In this document: positions 1-12,700 of the stretch, piece after piece | How positions within the stretch are numbered: position 1 is the first letter of the stretch | Layout of the letters: each line of letters begins with the position of its first letter | Assembly: GCF_963576615.1 (NCBI RefSeq) | Contig: NC_088717.1 | Location: 59,384,749-59,448,748, forward strand | Direction of reading: 5' to 3' | Source: Watersipora subatra | Lineage: Eukaryota; Bryozoa; Gymnolaemata; Cheilostomatida; Watersiporidae | DNA: 64,000 nt | The notes under the pieces: model-generated | What the model was told of the DNA's origin: nothing | Seen by the model: the letters and a program-made list of their open reading frames with translations, nothing else | The model's database searches: none | Position numbers and translations under genes: made by a program

Positions 1-3000
1 CTCAAAGACTTGGGCTATAGCAATAACAATACTCTCAAAGTTAATGTGACAAATGAACAGAGTGCCAGTGAGAGCAGTTCATCAACTACGAGCCCAAAGG
101 TAAAGTATGTGCATCAAAAAAGTTGTCTATGAGTTAGAACAGCTCATTGTGATTAAGAGAAGACAACTCTATATTCGGCTACTTTACTGTTACTAATGTA
201 CAAAAGAGAAAACATGTAAATATTTACATACATTTGCATACATGTATACTGTAAATGGGTGGATGTACATGATGATATAGGTGTATCTTTGATGAATCAA
301 AGAAGGTACATCTAGGAATGGTGTTATTTGATAGTGTAATTAAACGTGGGTGAACCATTGAGCAGCCGTTAGGAGTCAGGGCCCTTTCAAGTCGTTCTAT
401 GTATTAAGTCTCTTAACATGAATAGAGGCATGAATAAAATACATCAGCTATGAAGTCAGTGCAGTGTAAACTTGGTCTGCCTTAATTTAAACATAAAACT
501 GAAGGGAACAATTAGTCTACTATGTGCTTACTTGCAGAGCACCCAGCCTTTAGAGATCAAGTCAAAGCGCAATGGAGGATTTTTTCAGCGACATGTTGGA
601 TCATTGACTAGACGTAATTCACAAAAGGGATCTAAACGAGATCGGACAATCGGAGGAGGGGGTGTTACCGCACCTTCGATAAGTGCTCCTACGCTAGTAA
701 ATAATGAAGCTATGAATGAGCGAATGGAAAGGCTAGGATGTGTGCAGATATCAAACGGTGAAGCGAGTGAACGTGTTGATGGTGGTCTGTTGCGGTCAGC
801 GTCGAGTGACCAATGCTGCGACAGCTGCTCCCTCAATGGCTACCTTACCGAGTACCGTCTCCCTTCTGACTATGTGCACGGCACTTTTCCTAAACAACTT
901 CTTGAAACAAACACGCCTTCTAGACAAACTAGCATATCACAATGCTGCCATTCTCGAAGCAGTAGCACTAAGACAGGTGTCCACCAGCAGGCTTCATCAA
1001 ATAGGCTTAGTGTATACGACAATCTAGACAATCTACCATTGGAAGATGATTTTCCTTCAGTGACAGCTTTACCTACTCCAAATACTCAGGCTCGAAGAGA
1101 ACTCGACGCTGTTCTACATGATTTGCTCATAAACATAACCAAAATAGATTTCGATTCTGGTGGAGATACGCTGCCGAATGTGACAGCTGCTTCTGACTCA
1201 GCAATTGTTTCTCCTATGAGTGAGGAGTTGTCCTCTATCACCTCAGACACGCATGCAGACACTCTCGAACCGTTGAGCCCAGAACTTACACCAGAGCAGA
1301 GACGTAGAGGCAGCGTGAAAGGCAGCAGTAATGAGGAGCTATCGGGAAGCCTGGAAGAGGAGACAGGTGATGCAAGACAGACAGAAGAGACTGTGTGGAG
1401 GGAAAGAAGAGATTCTGGAGTCGGTTCATCGCTAACCAGAGAACCATCGTGAGTAAACTTTATGTCAATATTTGATGCAGCAGTGATTGCGGCAGTTGAA
1501 AGTTAATACATGGGGCTCGGTTTATAATGGGGTTAAAGGTCAACTTACTCAAAATTGTACTAGATTTTATCAGAAAGTATTGGTATTTTTCTATCATTTG
1601 CGTTTGTTTGTGATGCTTGAAGTAATCTGACTGCCAGGAAGTTTCAAGATTAAAATCGACAAAACTTGATCGCGGTTAAAACACTCGGAAGAAAAATAGG
1701 TGCGGAATGACATCACTAGTTGCTATAGTTTATATCAGCTGTTGTGCTCAAGTTTCAGCATTATGTGTCTCTATTCTGTCGGTCCCTTTGCAAATATAGA
1801 CATCATAATTACACAATTTTAAACAATAATTATTTTGGCAGTCAGATCTTCTCAAACAATAAAAAACCAATCACAAATGATCGAAAAATACCAATACTTT
1901 CTGATTGAATTCACTGAAATTTTGTGTAAGTTCGCCTTTAAACAAAGAACATTTGCTAACAAGAGCTGATGTTGTTATATAGCAGATGAGTTGATGCTGT
2001 TATATAGCAGATGAGTTGATGTTGTTATATAGCAGATGAGTTGATGTTGTTGTATAGCAGATGAGCTGATGCTGTTATATAGCAGATGAGTTGATGCTGT
2101 TATATAGCAGATGAGTTGATGCTGTTATATAGCAGATGAGCTGATGTTGTTATATAGCAGATGAGTTGATGTTGTTGTATAGCAGATGAGCTGATGCTGT
2201 TATATAGCAGATGAGCTGATGCTGTTATATAGCAGATGAGTTGATGTTGTTATATAGCAGATGAGTTGATGCTGTTATATAGCCGATGAGTTAAGGCTGT
2301 TATATAACAGATGAGTTGATGCTGTTATATAGCAGATGAGCTGATGTTGTTATATAGCAGATGAGTTGATGCTGTTATATAGCAGATGAGCTGATGCTGT
2401 TATATAGCAGATGAGCTGATGCTGTTATGTAGCAGATGAGCTGATGTTGTTATATAGCAGATGAACTGATGTTGTTATATAGCAGATGAGCTGATGTTGT
2501 TATATAGCCGATGAGCTGATGTTGTTATATAGCAGATGAGCTGATGTTGTTATATAGCAGATGAGCTGATGTTGTTATGAAGCAGATGAGTTGATGTTGT
2601 TATGAAGCAGATGAGTTGATAATGTTATATAGCGGATGAGGTGATGCTGTTATATAGCGGATGAGGTGACGCTGTTATATAGCAGATGAGCTGATGCTGT
2701 TATATAGCAGATGAGCTGATGCTGTTATATAGCAGATGAGCTGATGCTGTTATGTAGCAGATGAGCTGATGTTGTTATATAGCAGATGAGCTGATGTTGT
2801 TATATAGCAGATGAGCTGATGTTGTTATGAAGCAGATGAGTTGATAATGTTATATAGCGGATGAGGTGATGCTGTTATATAGCGGATGAGGTGATGCTGT
2901 TATATAGCAGATGAGCTGACGCTGTTATATGGTAGATGAGCTAACGCTGTTATATAGCAGATGAGCTGATGCCTTTTGGATAAGAATAGTTAGTCGTGTA

Positions 3001-6000
3001 GTGCAGTCCATACTTCCTAATACTGCCAAAGTTGAAATCTGAGTTGCACAAAGTTGATTGCTTTCCAAAAATAACTACATATGTGTTATTCTTCCAGTCT
3101 TGCACGGCTATAACACTTTAAAGAATTTAATCAAGAGACTATCACTATATAACATTGAGAGCTTTGGTTCAAAGGCGGTAATAATCCTTATTTACTTAGA
3201 GGTGATTCTGTTGCCAAAGCCTAGACAATGGCTAAAGTATTTCAGATTTTCCTTGACCTCCATCAAAGCTATTGAGTTAGAAAGCTTGTGTGTTTATATC
3301 ACTCCAGAGTTGTTCCCAAACTAAGGCTAGTTTTGAAAAGTATAACTTTTGCCAAGTTCTCAATGAAAAATTGGGCCATAAATAGAGGTATCACTATTGA
3401 TAGAGAACGAAAGAAGAAAGTTCGTTTAAGATGGCACAGTTTCGTTGCCTCCCATAGGCCTAGTTTCAACTCTCTCAATCAGCACATTTCGAGCTTGTCA
3501 GCGAGCCAAATCATGTACTTGCGGCGACTAGCTCTGCTCAAAGTAACAAGTCTCATGGAACAATACTCGCCTTCCCACAAGTCTGGCTTCTCTCTCCAGT
3601 GAGTATTCTTAACTAACAAGGGTTAACAACTCCTCTAGCAACACATTTCACACAAATAGTTGCTTATTTATTAGTGCCAGGCAATAAATATTATGTGAGT
3701 CAATGAGCCTTTGATCAGTTTGGTGTTCAACAATTGCTTACTATATAATTAAAGTATTCTAGTGTTTAATGCTATGGTAACAATCTGTAGTCACTGGTAT
3801 AGAGTCTGAAATAAGATTGGCTTATTTGGTGAGAAAGTCTCATTAGGGCAAAGTCTAGCTGCTAGTCAAGGATTAGAGGTAAGAACCGGGAGTCAGCTGA
3901 CTGAAGTATGAGTGACGCTGCCTTAGCACTTGAGAGAGCTGATAGGCCATGCTGATATCTGCTGTGGATTGCAGGCTGGTCAATAGGCTTATGAAGAAAG
4001 GAGGTAAACCTACAGATTACTCTGATAAAACAGTCTTTGGTCTGCCACTTTCACTTATCCTCCAGAAGACAGGACAACCCTTACCTCAATGCATTCTTCA
4101 TGCTATGCGCTATCTTAGAAAGTCTGCATCAGACTCGGTCGGCATTTTTCGCAGATCTGGTGTGAAGAGCCGAATACAAAAGCTGCGGAATGACCTAGAA
4201 CAAGATCCTGGTGAGTAAAAAAAGATATCTTAGGTGAGAATTAAACCTGTCCGATGTCTTCTGTGAAGCTGTCTTACTTTGACCATCTAGTTCAGTAATC
4301 AATTTAGTACAATCAGTCGTTTGAAATGGTCTACACAGGAGTTATCCTCTACAACATATGGATGTCAAGAGAACACAACTTTTACTCAAACTGTTTTTAT
4401 ACAGACAATGTGGCGCAGTTTGACAGCTTTCAAGCCTATGACGTCGCTGATATGTTCAAACAGTACCTGAGAGAATTACCTGAATGCCTTGTAACCACCA
4501 AACTATCTGACACCTTTATCGCTATACATCAGCATGTACCGCAGGAGCTAAGGCTAGAGGCTATGCAAGCGTGTGCCCTCCTCCTACCTGGTGAGACGAT
4601 AGCGAGGCATCTTTGCTATTCATCATAGTTGCAGTTCTACAGGTTTTATTATGAGCCATTGCCCACAATGAACATAATTTGTCATTGTTGTCACCATCGT
4701 TGAATCTCATGTCCGCTTAATGATATTAAGAGTTTAGGATCATGTCAACTTGATGCTTGAATGGTTCTGTTTGCAGATGAGAGCCGTGAGGTCTTGGAAA
4801 GCCTTTTATACTTTCTATCAGATATGGCCTCCTACCACGAGGAAAATCAAATGACGGCTAACAACCTCGCAGTTTGCTTTGCTCCAAGTTTATTTAATAT
4901 TCACAACAGGTGGGTGGCAGCTCGAGATTTTGTCTGTCAGATTCATAACGGGTAGCTGTTAGCATGAGATCATACGCTTTAATTAACACAGAATTGACAG
5001 GCTTTAGCATGAGGTCTGGAAGCATAGCTCAACATCTTAATTGAGCTTAAACTTGTTGCTTTGTTTGGTGATCGAAACCAAAGTAGTTAAGATCGGCCGT
5101 GTTAAGCTATGGGGTGGAGTTTCCTACAGCAAAATCTTCCTAAGGCAGTCCAGTTTAATAAAATAAACTCTGCACCACGAGAGTCTGTTAATCTGACTTA
5201 AAGCTGGATAAAAAGAGTGTCCTGCTGCAATAGTAACATTAAAAGAAGTGTCCTGCTGCAATAGTAACAGTGAAAGTACTGTCCTGCTACAATAGTAACA
5301 GTGAAAGTACTGTCCTGCTAGAATAGTAACAGTGAAAGTACTGTCCTGCTACAATAGTAACGGTGAAAGTACTGTCCTGCTAGAATAGTAACAGTGAAAG
5401 TACTGTCCTGCTACAATAGTAACAGTAAAAGTACTGTCCTGCAACAATAGTAACAGTGAAAGTACTGTCCTGCTACAATAGTAACAGTAAAAGTACTGTC
5501 CTGCTACAATAGTAACAGTATAAGTACTGTCCTGCTACAATAGTAACTGTGAAAGTACTGTCCTGCTACAATAGTAACAGTAAAAGTACTGTCCTGCGAC
5601 AATAGTAACAGTAAAAGTACTGTCTTGCTACAATAGTAACAGTATAAGTACTGTCCTGCTACAATAGTAATGGTGAAAGTACTGTCCTGCTACAATAGTA
5701 ACAGTAAAATTACTGTCCTGCTACAATAGTAACAGTGTAATACAGTATTTTGGAAATTTTGGTACAGTAAGCTTGCTGGCATTTGTATGCATTATAATTT
5801 AGACCATCAAACAACATGACGTTTTCAGTTTTCTTAGCCACCTTTTTTTAAAACATCTTGTAGTGACAAAGGATATTAAAACTGAACTGTATTTACAGTC
5901 AGTGGTTCAGTCCACACAAGTGACTTTAATTCTCTATAGAAATATAATAACAAGCCCAGCATTTGACCATCAATATTCTATGTTATTTTATAGTAAAGTT

Positions 6001-8352
6001 GATATTATCTTCTCTTTTGAAGTTTTATTGGTCAGTTTGACTTTTGTTATGTAACTGAATTATGGTATTGTTGTCATTATTTGTAGCCCTTTATTTGATG
6101 TCATATAGATCTCAAATATAAATTTAAAAAAATGGCTGAAAGTTAATATAGAGTGCATGTGAACCCTCACCATTAGAAAATAAAAACCGGAGACATTCTT
6201 GTCTCTTTGACACAACAGTAAACTTCTTAAACACAAAGTTCAGTCTTTTGGTAGTTATTTGTTAATTTGGAGTTGTCTTTTCAATTTTTAGATATCGGAC
6301 TACGCAGCATTTTACTTATTCTTAGTTCTCCTATAATTATTACTCACATAATTATTACTCACATAGGCACTGATGAATTAAAAATCAAAGTGTTTCATTT
6401 GGTTCCTCTCATTGTTTCAAACGTAAACATACATATCATAGACGTGTTATTTTACATTATATAAATATAGACGGTAGATACACTAACCGAGTACGCTTTT
6501 TTCTCTAGATTGCCCTGATGCTTGTCGAATGTTGCGTAGCGAGCGTGAAAGAACAATAATGCACGTTTTATTCATTTGCATGTCCAGATCTGCCCAAACC
6601 AAGAGTCCAAAGACTACGCAAAAGAATGCCCCCATAGCTGATCAAAAGGAGATCCTTGAGCACAGATCGGCTACAGATTGTCTCACCTCCATGATCACAA
6701 ACTGCAAGAAGGTGTTCCGAGTGCCTGAAAATTTCTTTAGTCAGTGCTCTTCATCATCAGCCTATACGGATGGGGGCGAACCTGCCCCACTATCCTTGCT
6801 CGGAGCAGCTCCTGACTACCATTCTCACACTGAGTCATGCATTCAAGGTCTTCTCAAGGTTCGTGCCCAATTTTCTGTTGTACATGACGTGCAGGTTTAC
6901 TTGTCACACGAGAACAGTCTATTAGTACGTTCAGAATTATCTGTGTAGTTTTATCTTAGAACTCGAGCAAATTTTTATAAACAGGCCAATGTGTAGCGAT
7001 GTCTTTTTCAGGAGAGCAAAGATAAAGGCTGGACCTCAATTCCTCAGGTAGCCTTGGGGCACGCGGTGACGGAAGAGGTCGATGTATCATACAAAAAGGT
7101 GAACGATAGCAACCCTCTAAGGCTGTGGAAATGCTGCATAGAGCTAGAGGCAGACCCACAGGTTATATTACAGCGGGTGCTTAATGGTAAGTCTGACCTC
7201 TGCATGGCCTTGACTGATATATCAAACGTGTTTATGCCAACTCTTGGTTTGATGGTTTCAGCTGAACGTATTATTATTGAGAATGAAAAAGTTCATATCT
7301 TATTAAGAAGTTGAATTTTGTTGATTGAAGTTCATTTTCTTTGAAACACTTGTGACTTTCTCTCTTCTATTCCACCTCCATGACATGTAACAAGATATCT
7401 ACTTAACTAATAATTATTTTTCATTTTATTCATTCATTCCTCACGGAAACAATTAAATCATGACCCCTGTAGTATAACATGGGCTCTTACAGAACTCAAA
7501 ATTAGTTTTTGCGAGGTGGTTCTTTTTTAAACTTGGCTATGCTAGCATGAACCTTAATGTACTGCCTGGAAAATATGTCTTTTACTGTAAAAATCTATGA
7601 CCATTGTCTTACTAGACATGACTGGTGATTGCTGATAAAGCTTGCGTGTTGCTAAAATGCTTCACAAAAAGGGGTTAATGGCATGGTACAGCAGGTGGTC
7701 GCATGGCAGGTGGTTGCATGGCTGGTAGGAATTCAGGGCATCATTTTGTTATTATAGAGAGGCAAAAATGGGATGAAGATCTGCTTAAATGGCGAACGGT
7801 AGAGAAGCTAGACTCAGAACTAGATGTGTTCCAGTATGTGATGACTAGCATGGCTCCTCAACCTTCAAGAGAATATTTAGTACTCAGGTGAGTTATTTGA
7901 TCAAATTTATTACTGATTGAATTTGAACTGATCAACTTACATTCTAGGAATACCTCTATGGAATATTGGATCCCTTTATGGAAACACTTTTATCTACAGC
8001 AGGAGTTGCTAGTTTTATAGCAAATCTACTTTCTATAATAAAATGTTGGTTATTATACAGAACATGGAAGTCAGACCTGCCAAAAGGAGCCTGTGCGGTA
8101 GTAACTCATTCGATAGACCATCCAGCGAGTTCTCTAGGCGGAGGAATTCGGGGCATGGTCCTAGCATCACACTACCTCATTGAGCCCACTGATGGAAGCC
8201 GCTGCAAGCTAACACACATATCACGTATTGACAGTCGAGGGCGGCAGCCCAAATGGTACAACAGATCCTATGGAGTGCTAGCCGCAAACAATCTCATCAA
8301 GATTAAAGAGAGCCTCTCCAAGGATTTGTCTGTTCATGAAACTAAACTGTGA
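1..8352 (+). CDS. DLC1: DLC-family RhoGAP-START protein, 5' end outside window
   Basis: GTPase-activating protein of the DLC1/STARD13/crossveinless-c family, which turns off Rho GTPases at the membrane and at adhesion sites. Ten exons join with matching phases at every junction: 1-99, 538-1448, 3404-3598, 3975-4210, 4405-4590, 4777-4909, 6588-6858, 7012-7186, 7758-7887, 8061-8352. Together they give 875 codons and TGA at 8350. The long serine-rich exon holds RLSVYDNL (residues 189-196), a family hallmark, and RRDSGVGSSLTR, which splices to a segment containing RWHSF and then to RhoGAP and START. The SAM domain and start codon expected upstream lie beyond the window edge. The acceptor at 3402-3403 lacks a pyrimidine tract, so that exon edge is the least certain; its phase and the conserved protein join support it. 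DLC1, STARD13 and STARD8 cannot be told apart here, since invertebrates usually have one family member. Confidence 0.93.
1964..2971. repeat. 25-bp minisatellite in intron 2 of the DLC-like gene
   Basis: About 40 head-to-tail copies of a 25-bp unit with the core TATATAGCAGATGAG. Variants differ mainly at one or two positions (TTGAT/CTGAT, GTTGTT/GCTGTT). Higher-order blocks recur: the segment near 2630-2760 is repeated near 2850-2960, which points to unequal exchange of multi-unit blocks. The rest of this intron (1449-1963 and 2972-3403) shows nothing I recognise. Confidence 0.95.
3975..4909 (+). CDS. DLC1: RhoGAP domain exons of the DLC-like gene
   Basis: Three exons (3975-4210, 4405-4590, 4777-4909) encode the catalytic RhoGAP fold, roughly residues 422-586. 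The arginine finger lies in GIFRRSGVKSRIQ; its first Arg is residue 461 (codon at 4150-4152). The helix with AYDVADMFKQYLRELPE and the segment NNLAVCFAPSLF, with the conserved Asn that positions the Rho-GTP complex, are both present. No catalytic residue appears lost, so the enzyme should be active. All introns are short with canonical donors (GTGAG) and CAG acceptors. Confidence 0.93.
5211..5737. repeat. 31-bp minisatellite in the intron between RhoGAP and START exons
   Basis: About 17 tandem copies of a 31-bp unit containing ACTGTCCTGCTACAATAG. The array ends about 110 bases before the left breakpoint of the segmental duplication at 5851. The rest of the 4910-6587 intron is AT-rich without recognisable content. 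Confidence 0.95.
6588..8352 (+). CDS. DLC1: START domain exons of the DLC-like gene (intact copy)
   Basis: Four exons (6588-6858, 7012-7186, 7758-7887, 8061-8352) encode the linker after RhoGAP and the C-terminal START domain, a lipid-binding fold that in this family helps membrane targeting. Recognisable family blocks are DVSYKKVND, MAPQPSREYLVLR, TWKSDLPKGACAVV and SHYLIEPTDGSRCKLTHI. The ORF is open through to TGA at 8350. A second, broken copy of exactly these exons lies at 54816-56591. In the 292-bp last exon I count 11 differences between the two copies. Confidence 0.92.
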
Positions 8353-9610
8353 ATCACTTCGGAGTTGAGATGCAATCTTAAGGGTAAAAAATAATATATC
8401 TGATGTATTTTTGAAAATTTTGTAATTATATTTAGGTACTTCAAAAATAACGAAGTCCTGAATTAAACTGTGGCCATCGGTCTTACAGCTTGTAGTTAGC
8501 AATTTTTTCCCCCCGAGTCCCATTTCATGACATCTCTTGCTTTTTTAAGCTTGAAACAGAGACTGATGCGCTCGCTTGGGGCTCTACTCCCTTCGTGACC
8601 TATGCGAGAGTTTTTTGTTCACAATGAATTAATTGTAAGATAATTGGTGCTCAACACAAAAGGCTTTTGTCATTCTAGAAATGTAAAGCATAATTTTTAA
8701 CACGTAATAAGCCGAGACGGAGAACTGCATTTTACCTCCAAGTATTAGACGTCTGTCTCTATTTATCAAGTACTTTTTCTGTAACTTTTTTCTACTCAAA
8801 TGACAGCGGTTGTGACTGGAGGGAAGACAGGCCCCGTCGTCTATCAACTCTATTACACTCGCTACCTCTCTTAAGATCATATCAATTTTTTTACTCATTT
8901 CCTTCGTAAATAACTAATCACAATGGCTAACAATCACTTCTACACATCCACTCACAATTGGTGAGTGAACAGCGGTTACTAAATGGTGTTTGTTTCTTTA
9001 TAAAGCACCTGCCAGCACCCATCACCTTTTCTTTTTTATCTCAGTCACTGCAACTACATGTACTTAAATCTAAAACCATGACTGTCACAGAATACTATTT
9101 TATTATAATTGTTGTTTATATCTTGTTCTCATATTCATTATTAATGTATAAAATATATTTCTAATTATAAAACATGACACATATCGGACATCGTGTTGAT
9201 TGATCACATTTCGGATTTAAAAATAGTGATGACAGCTTTGTAATCACTACATAAACAATAGCAACTAATCACACCCACTAGCCACTTGCAGTAGACTCGC
9301 AGTGTTAGCGAATGGTGCGTTTCTTATAAAGCACCTGCCATTACGTGCCATTGGTAATATCTATCTCAGTCATTGTACCTAGATGTATGTAACTGAGGGA
9401 CCATAACTAGTAAATGTATGTAGTATTATTTTATAAGATATACTCTCTATGCATTTACATCGCTCTCACGTCAGCTGTTGATGTATAGAATATATTTTCA
9501 ATTATAAAAAAAGACAAATTTTATGATAATGATTGAATAACAGGTTAGACAGGTGGTGATGAGGGTTAAACATGCTGTAAGACAAGATAGTAGTTTGAAT
9601 CTCCTATCAA
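8353..9610. other. Intergenic spacer between convergent genes, with a diverged local duplication
   Basis: No gene is seen. About 715 bases after the stop codon (about 8352-9070) are absent from the second unit, where the stop is followed almost at once by the sequence matching 9075 onward. Segments around 8930-9175 and 9250-9505 resemble each other (shared AAAGCACCTGCCA and ATCTCAGTCA blocks and AAAATATATTT tails). The extra piece is therefore probably an old tandem duplicate kept in unit 1 and deleted from unit 2. Confidence 0.6.
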
Positions 9611-9714
9611 TCATCTGCCAATGGTTAGTCTGATGAAAGACACGGCTAAGACTAGCATGAGTGTAGGGGTGGTATGATAGGCCTTACTGGGGACCCCGGC
9701 AAATGTGTTGATCC
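9611..9714 (-). CDS. Putative terminal exon with hydrophobic C-terminal tail (Ig gene copy 1)
   Basis: The acceptor TTGCAG ends at 9715. The exon opens in the phase left by exon 9959-10103 and stays open for 33 codons to TGA at 9611-9613. The end of the peptide reads TLMLVLAVSFIRLTIGR, fitting a GPI signal. An internal GTAAGG could also serve as a donor for a ~27-base microexon, so the exon end is uncertain. Confidence 0.5.
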
Positions 9715-12700
9715 CTGCAACATACAATCGATGTGCCTTAGATATTGTAAACTAATGGTAGGATGGAACACTAAAACACAGGTGTGGTAAGTCGAAATGA
9801 AAGTCTTAAAGGCTGACCACAGAATCGCAATGATTTTTGGCACTCCGCATGTAGTGTCAGTTTTATACTTTCAGTGGTCAGGGTCATAAGAGAATATTTT
9901 ATACAAAGTCATAGCGTACTTTCAGATAAAGAGTGTTAAAACAAAGGAGACAACTTACTGTAGAGGGATACAACAGCCTGATCTCTTCCTCTGTTGTTCG
10001 TGGCGCTACACACATAATATATCATATCTCCCGGTTCAACAGTGGTGATATCAAGGGAAGTGAACAGGGCATCTATGGTGCTCAGTCGACCTACATTCAT
10101 AATCTAAAAACCAAATGATATTCAATAAACAGCGATAATAATAACAGAGCTAGACAGCTAGCGTGTTGAAAGAGAATGTATCTTTATGTTAATACTAGCT
10201 GAATACCCGGCGGTGGATGGTTAATAGAAGAATTACCCAATGAACTTGAGTAACTTATGTTAGTTTAAATCTTTACTATAATAAGAGTCGTGTCTGAAGA
10301 CAGGTTAATAATTGTTACGTTACAAGTAATAATCTCTAACGCATCTAGTAGCTAATAGTAACCAACAAGATTTTCTAAAGTGCTCAAGTGTCTTACTTTA
10401 ATCGATGTAATGAATTATTCCTTTCCTATTACTTCCTTATTCCTATTATTCCACAATTATTCCTTGGTATGACAATGTAGCTGCTTGTCCTAGTGGGTTA
10501 GTTCGATTGACTCTGCAGGTTCTGAATTCAAATCCAGTGCAAACCAGATGTTTTGTTCCTAAAACTTTATCGTTATAACTGGACACACAAACATCCAACA
10601 GACAAACACCGAGATTTATGTAGATTGAATACAACGGGCTTGCCATGGAACGGATATCTGACAGGTAACAATTACACTCCCATTCCAACAAGTGGTCATA
10701 TACCATTTGCAATGATGATTTCGTCGAATACAAACTCTAGAGTATTTGGAATGATATTGTACGTTGCTACGTACACAAGGGCATAGCTTATAAACAGCAG
10801 TTCATAGCGAATTGAGAGTTAACTCTGCGATTGACTCTTAATAATCCTAACCACAACTACTGCCATAGAAGTGAAACTTAATTATTCCAAAACACATAAT
10901 TCTCAATCAACAGATAGATTGTGACCCAAGGCTTGAACGGCTCATAGATGCTGCATTTTAGCTTCAACCAAAAGCTTAAAGCCCTCTGATCATCTAGAAT
11001 CTCCTTAAGTACGAACCTTTTGCTCAACGCTGTACTTGCTGTCTGTCCTTATGACCTTAGCATTTGCAAAGAATGTGTTATCAAATTCTAAATCTCCTCT
11101 TTCATAGCGTTCTCCATTCTCAGGTGTCATCCCATACCAAGTCAGGTCAGGTCGAGGGTGCCCTGTATACAAGTCTAGACCATTTAGAGTTTTTAATAAA
11201 GTTCAAAGAAGAACATATTTTAGCTTCATCTAAACTTGAAAAATATTACATTTGTGAAAAGAACGAGTTGGGTCAGCTAGAGAGATACCGTAAAACCTCT
11301 AATTGAACACCACCTTTATTTGACCGCCACCTCATTTTGACCGTCGCTTTGACCTTTACGAACCCAAAATAGCAAGTGATCAGTAGAAAATTGTCCACAA
11401 AATCAAACTAATAATGATGTGGTTACATCAATGACAATTAATTATTTTGTTGTTGCTGTTCGCATCGAAGTCCGCTTTCTAAACAGTAGACATTGTGGAG
11501 GGTACTGGACAACTAGAAGATGATCAGTAGACATTGTGGAGGGTACTGGACAACTAGAAGATGATCAGTAGACATTGTGGAGGGTACTGGACAACTAGAA
11601 GATGATCAGTAGACATTGTTGTATCAAACAACCAGAAGAAGATAGAATTGTTTCGAACGAAAGCAACAATCAGAACATAATTGGCCGAGCAAATGATGCA
11701 TTTTAATTTTTGTTTCTGCACGTTTTATAGTAAGTATGGTTTGTTTAAGTCACTTGTTCTTGAATATATATTTGTAGCTATTTGAAAAATACAACGCCAG
11801 CCTCTATTTAAACGCCACCTATATTTGACCGCCACTATAGGGGAAGGGTTAAAAAAGAGCGGTATGGTGTTTAATTAGAATTAAATTCCAATAAGTTTTT
11901 TATAGTATTTCCCATGACTAGACAATCAAAAAAGACAAGATGCAAGTATTAAGCTTCAAACATGCTCACCCTGCACCCGACACCAGATCATCACCCTCGT
12001 GTTCTCCCCGGTGTCTGAGCCATAAGTTGGTTCAACAACAGTCACAGTAGGTTTGTACTGGACAGAGAGTCGTGACAAGAACTCATCGGGAGGCCGAATA
12101 TTGTTATCAGCGCTGCATCGGTAGGACCCTGAGTCAGTCTTGCTCACATTATTTATGGTTAGGTTCTGCCACTGTTAAACCAACAAATCGTCAGCCAACA
12201 ATTACACTGTATAATTACACTGTATAATTACATGATAGCAGCCAAAGTACATCATACTAGCTCTAATTTACATATCATGTCAGGGAGTCATCTACTAGAA
12301 CTAAGAGAGGATGTTCAGGGAGTCATCTACTATAACTAAGAGAGGCTGTTCAGGGAGTCATCTAATAGAACTAAGAGAGTCGTTATGCCAACAATTACAT
12401 TGTACAATTACATGGTAGCAGCCAAAGTACATCATACTATCTCTGACCTACATATCATGTCAGGGAGTCATCTACTAGAACTAAGATAGGCTGTCCAGGG
12501 AGTCATCTACTATAACTAAGAAAGGCTGTTCAAGGAGTCATCTGCTAGAACTGAGAGGCTGTCCAGGGAGTCATCTACTATAACTAAGAAAGGCTGTTCA
12601 AGGAGTCATCTGCTAGAACTGAGAGGCTGTTCAGGGAGTCATCTACTATAACTAGGAGAGGCTGATATATAATTGAGACTCCTTAAGAACAAATCCTTTA

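Noticed and set aside
3058-3324. Open frame between the minisatellite and the third DLC exon
   Set aside because: No splice phase fit with the neighbouring exons and no conserved motif; intron sequence.
1964-5737. Regular repeats that might suggest a CRISPR-like array
   Set aside because: Units are directly contiguous without unique spacers and sit in introns of an animal gene, so they are minisatellites.
10466-10545. tRNA gene
   Set aside because: A and B boxes are recognisable but no cloverleaf or acceptor stem closes; it recurs as a SINE-like repeat.
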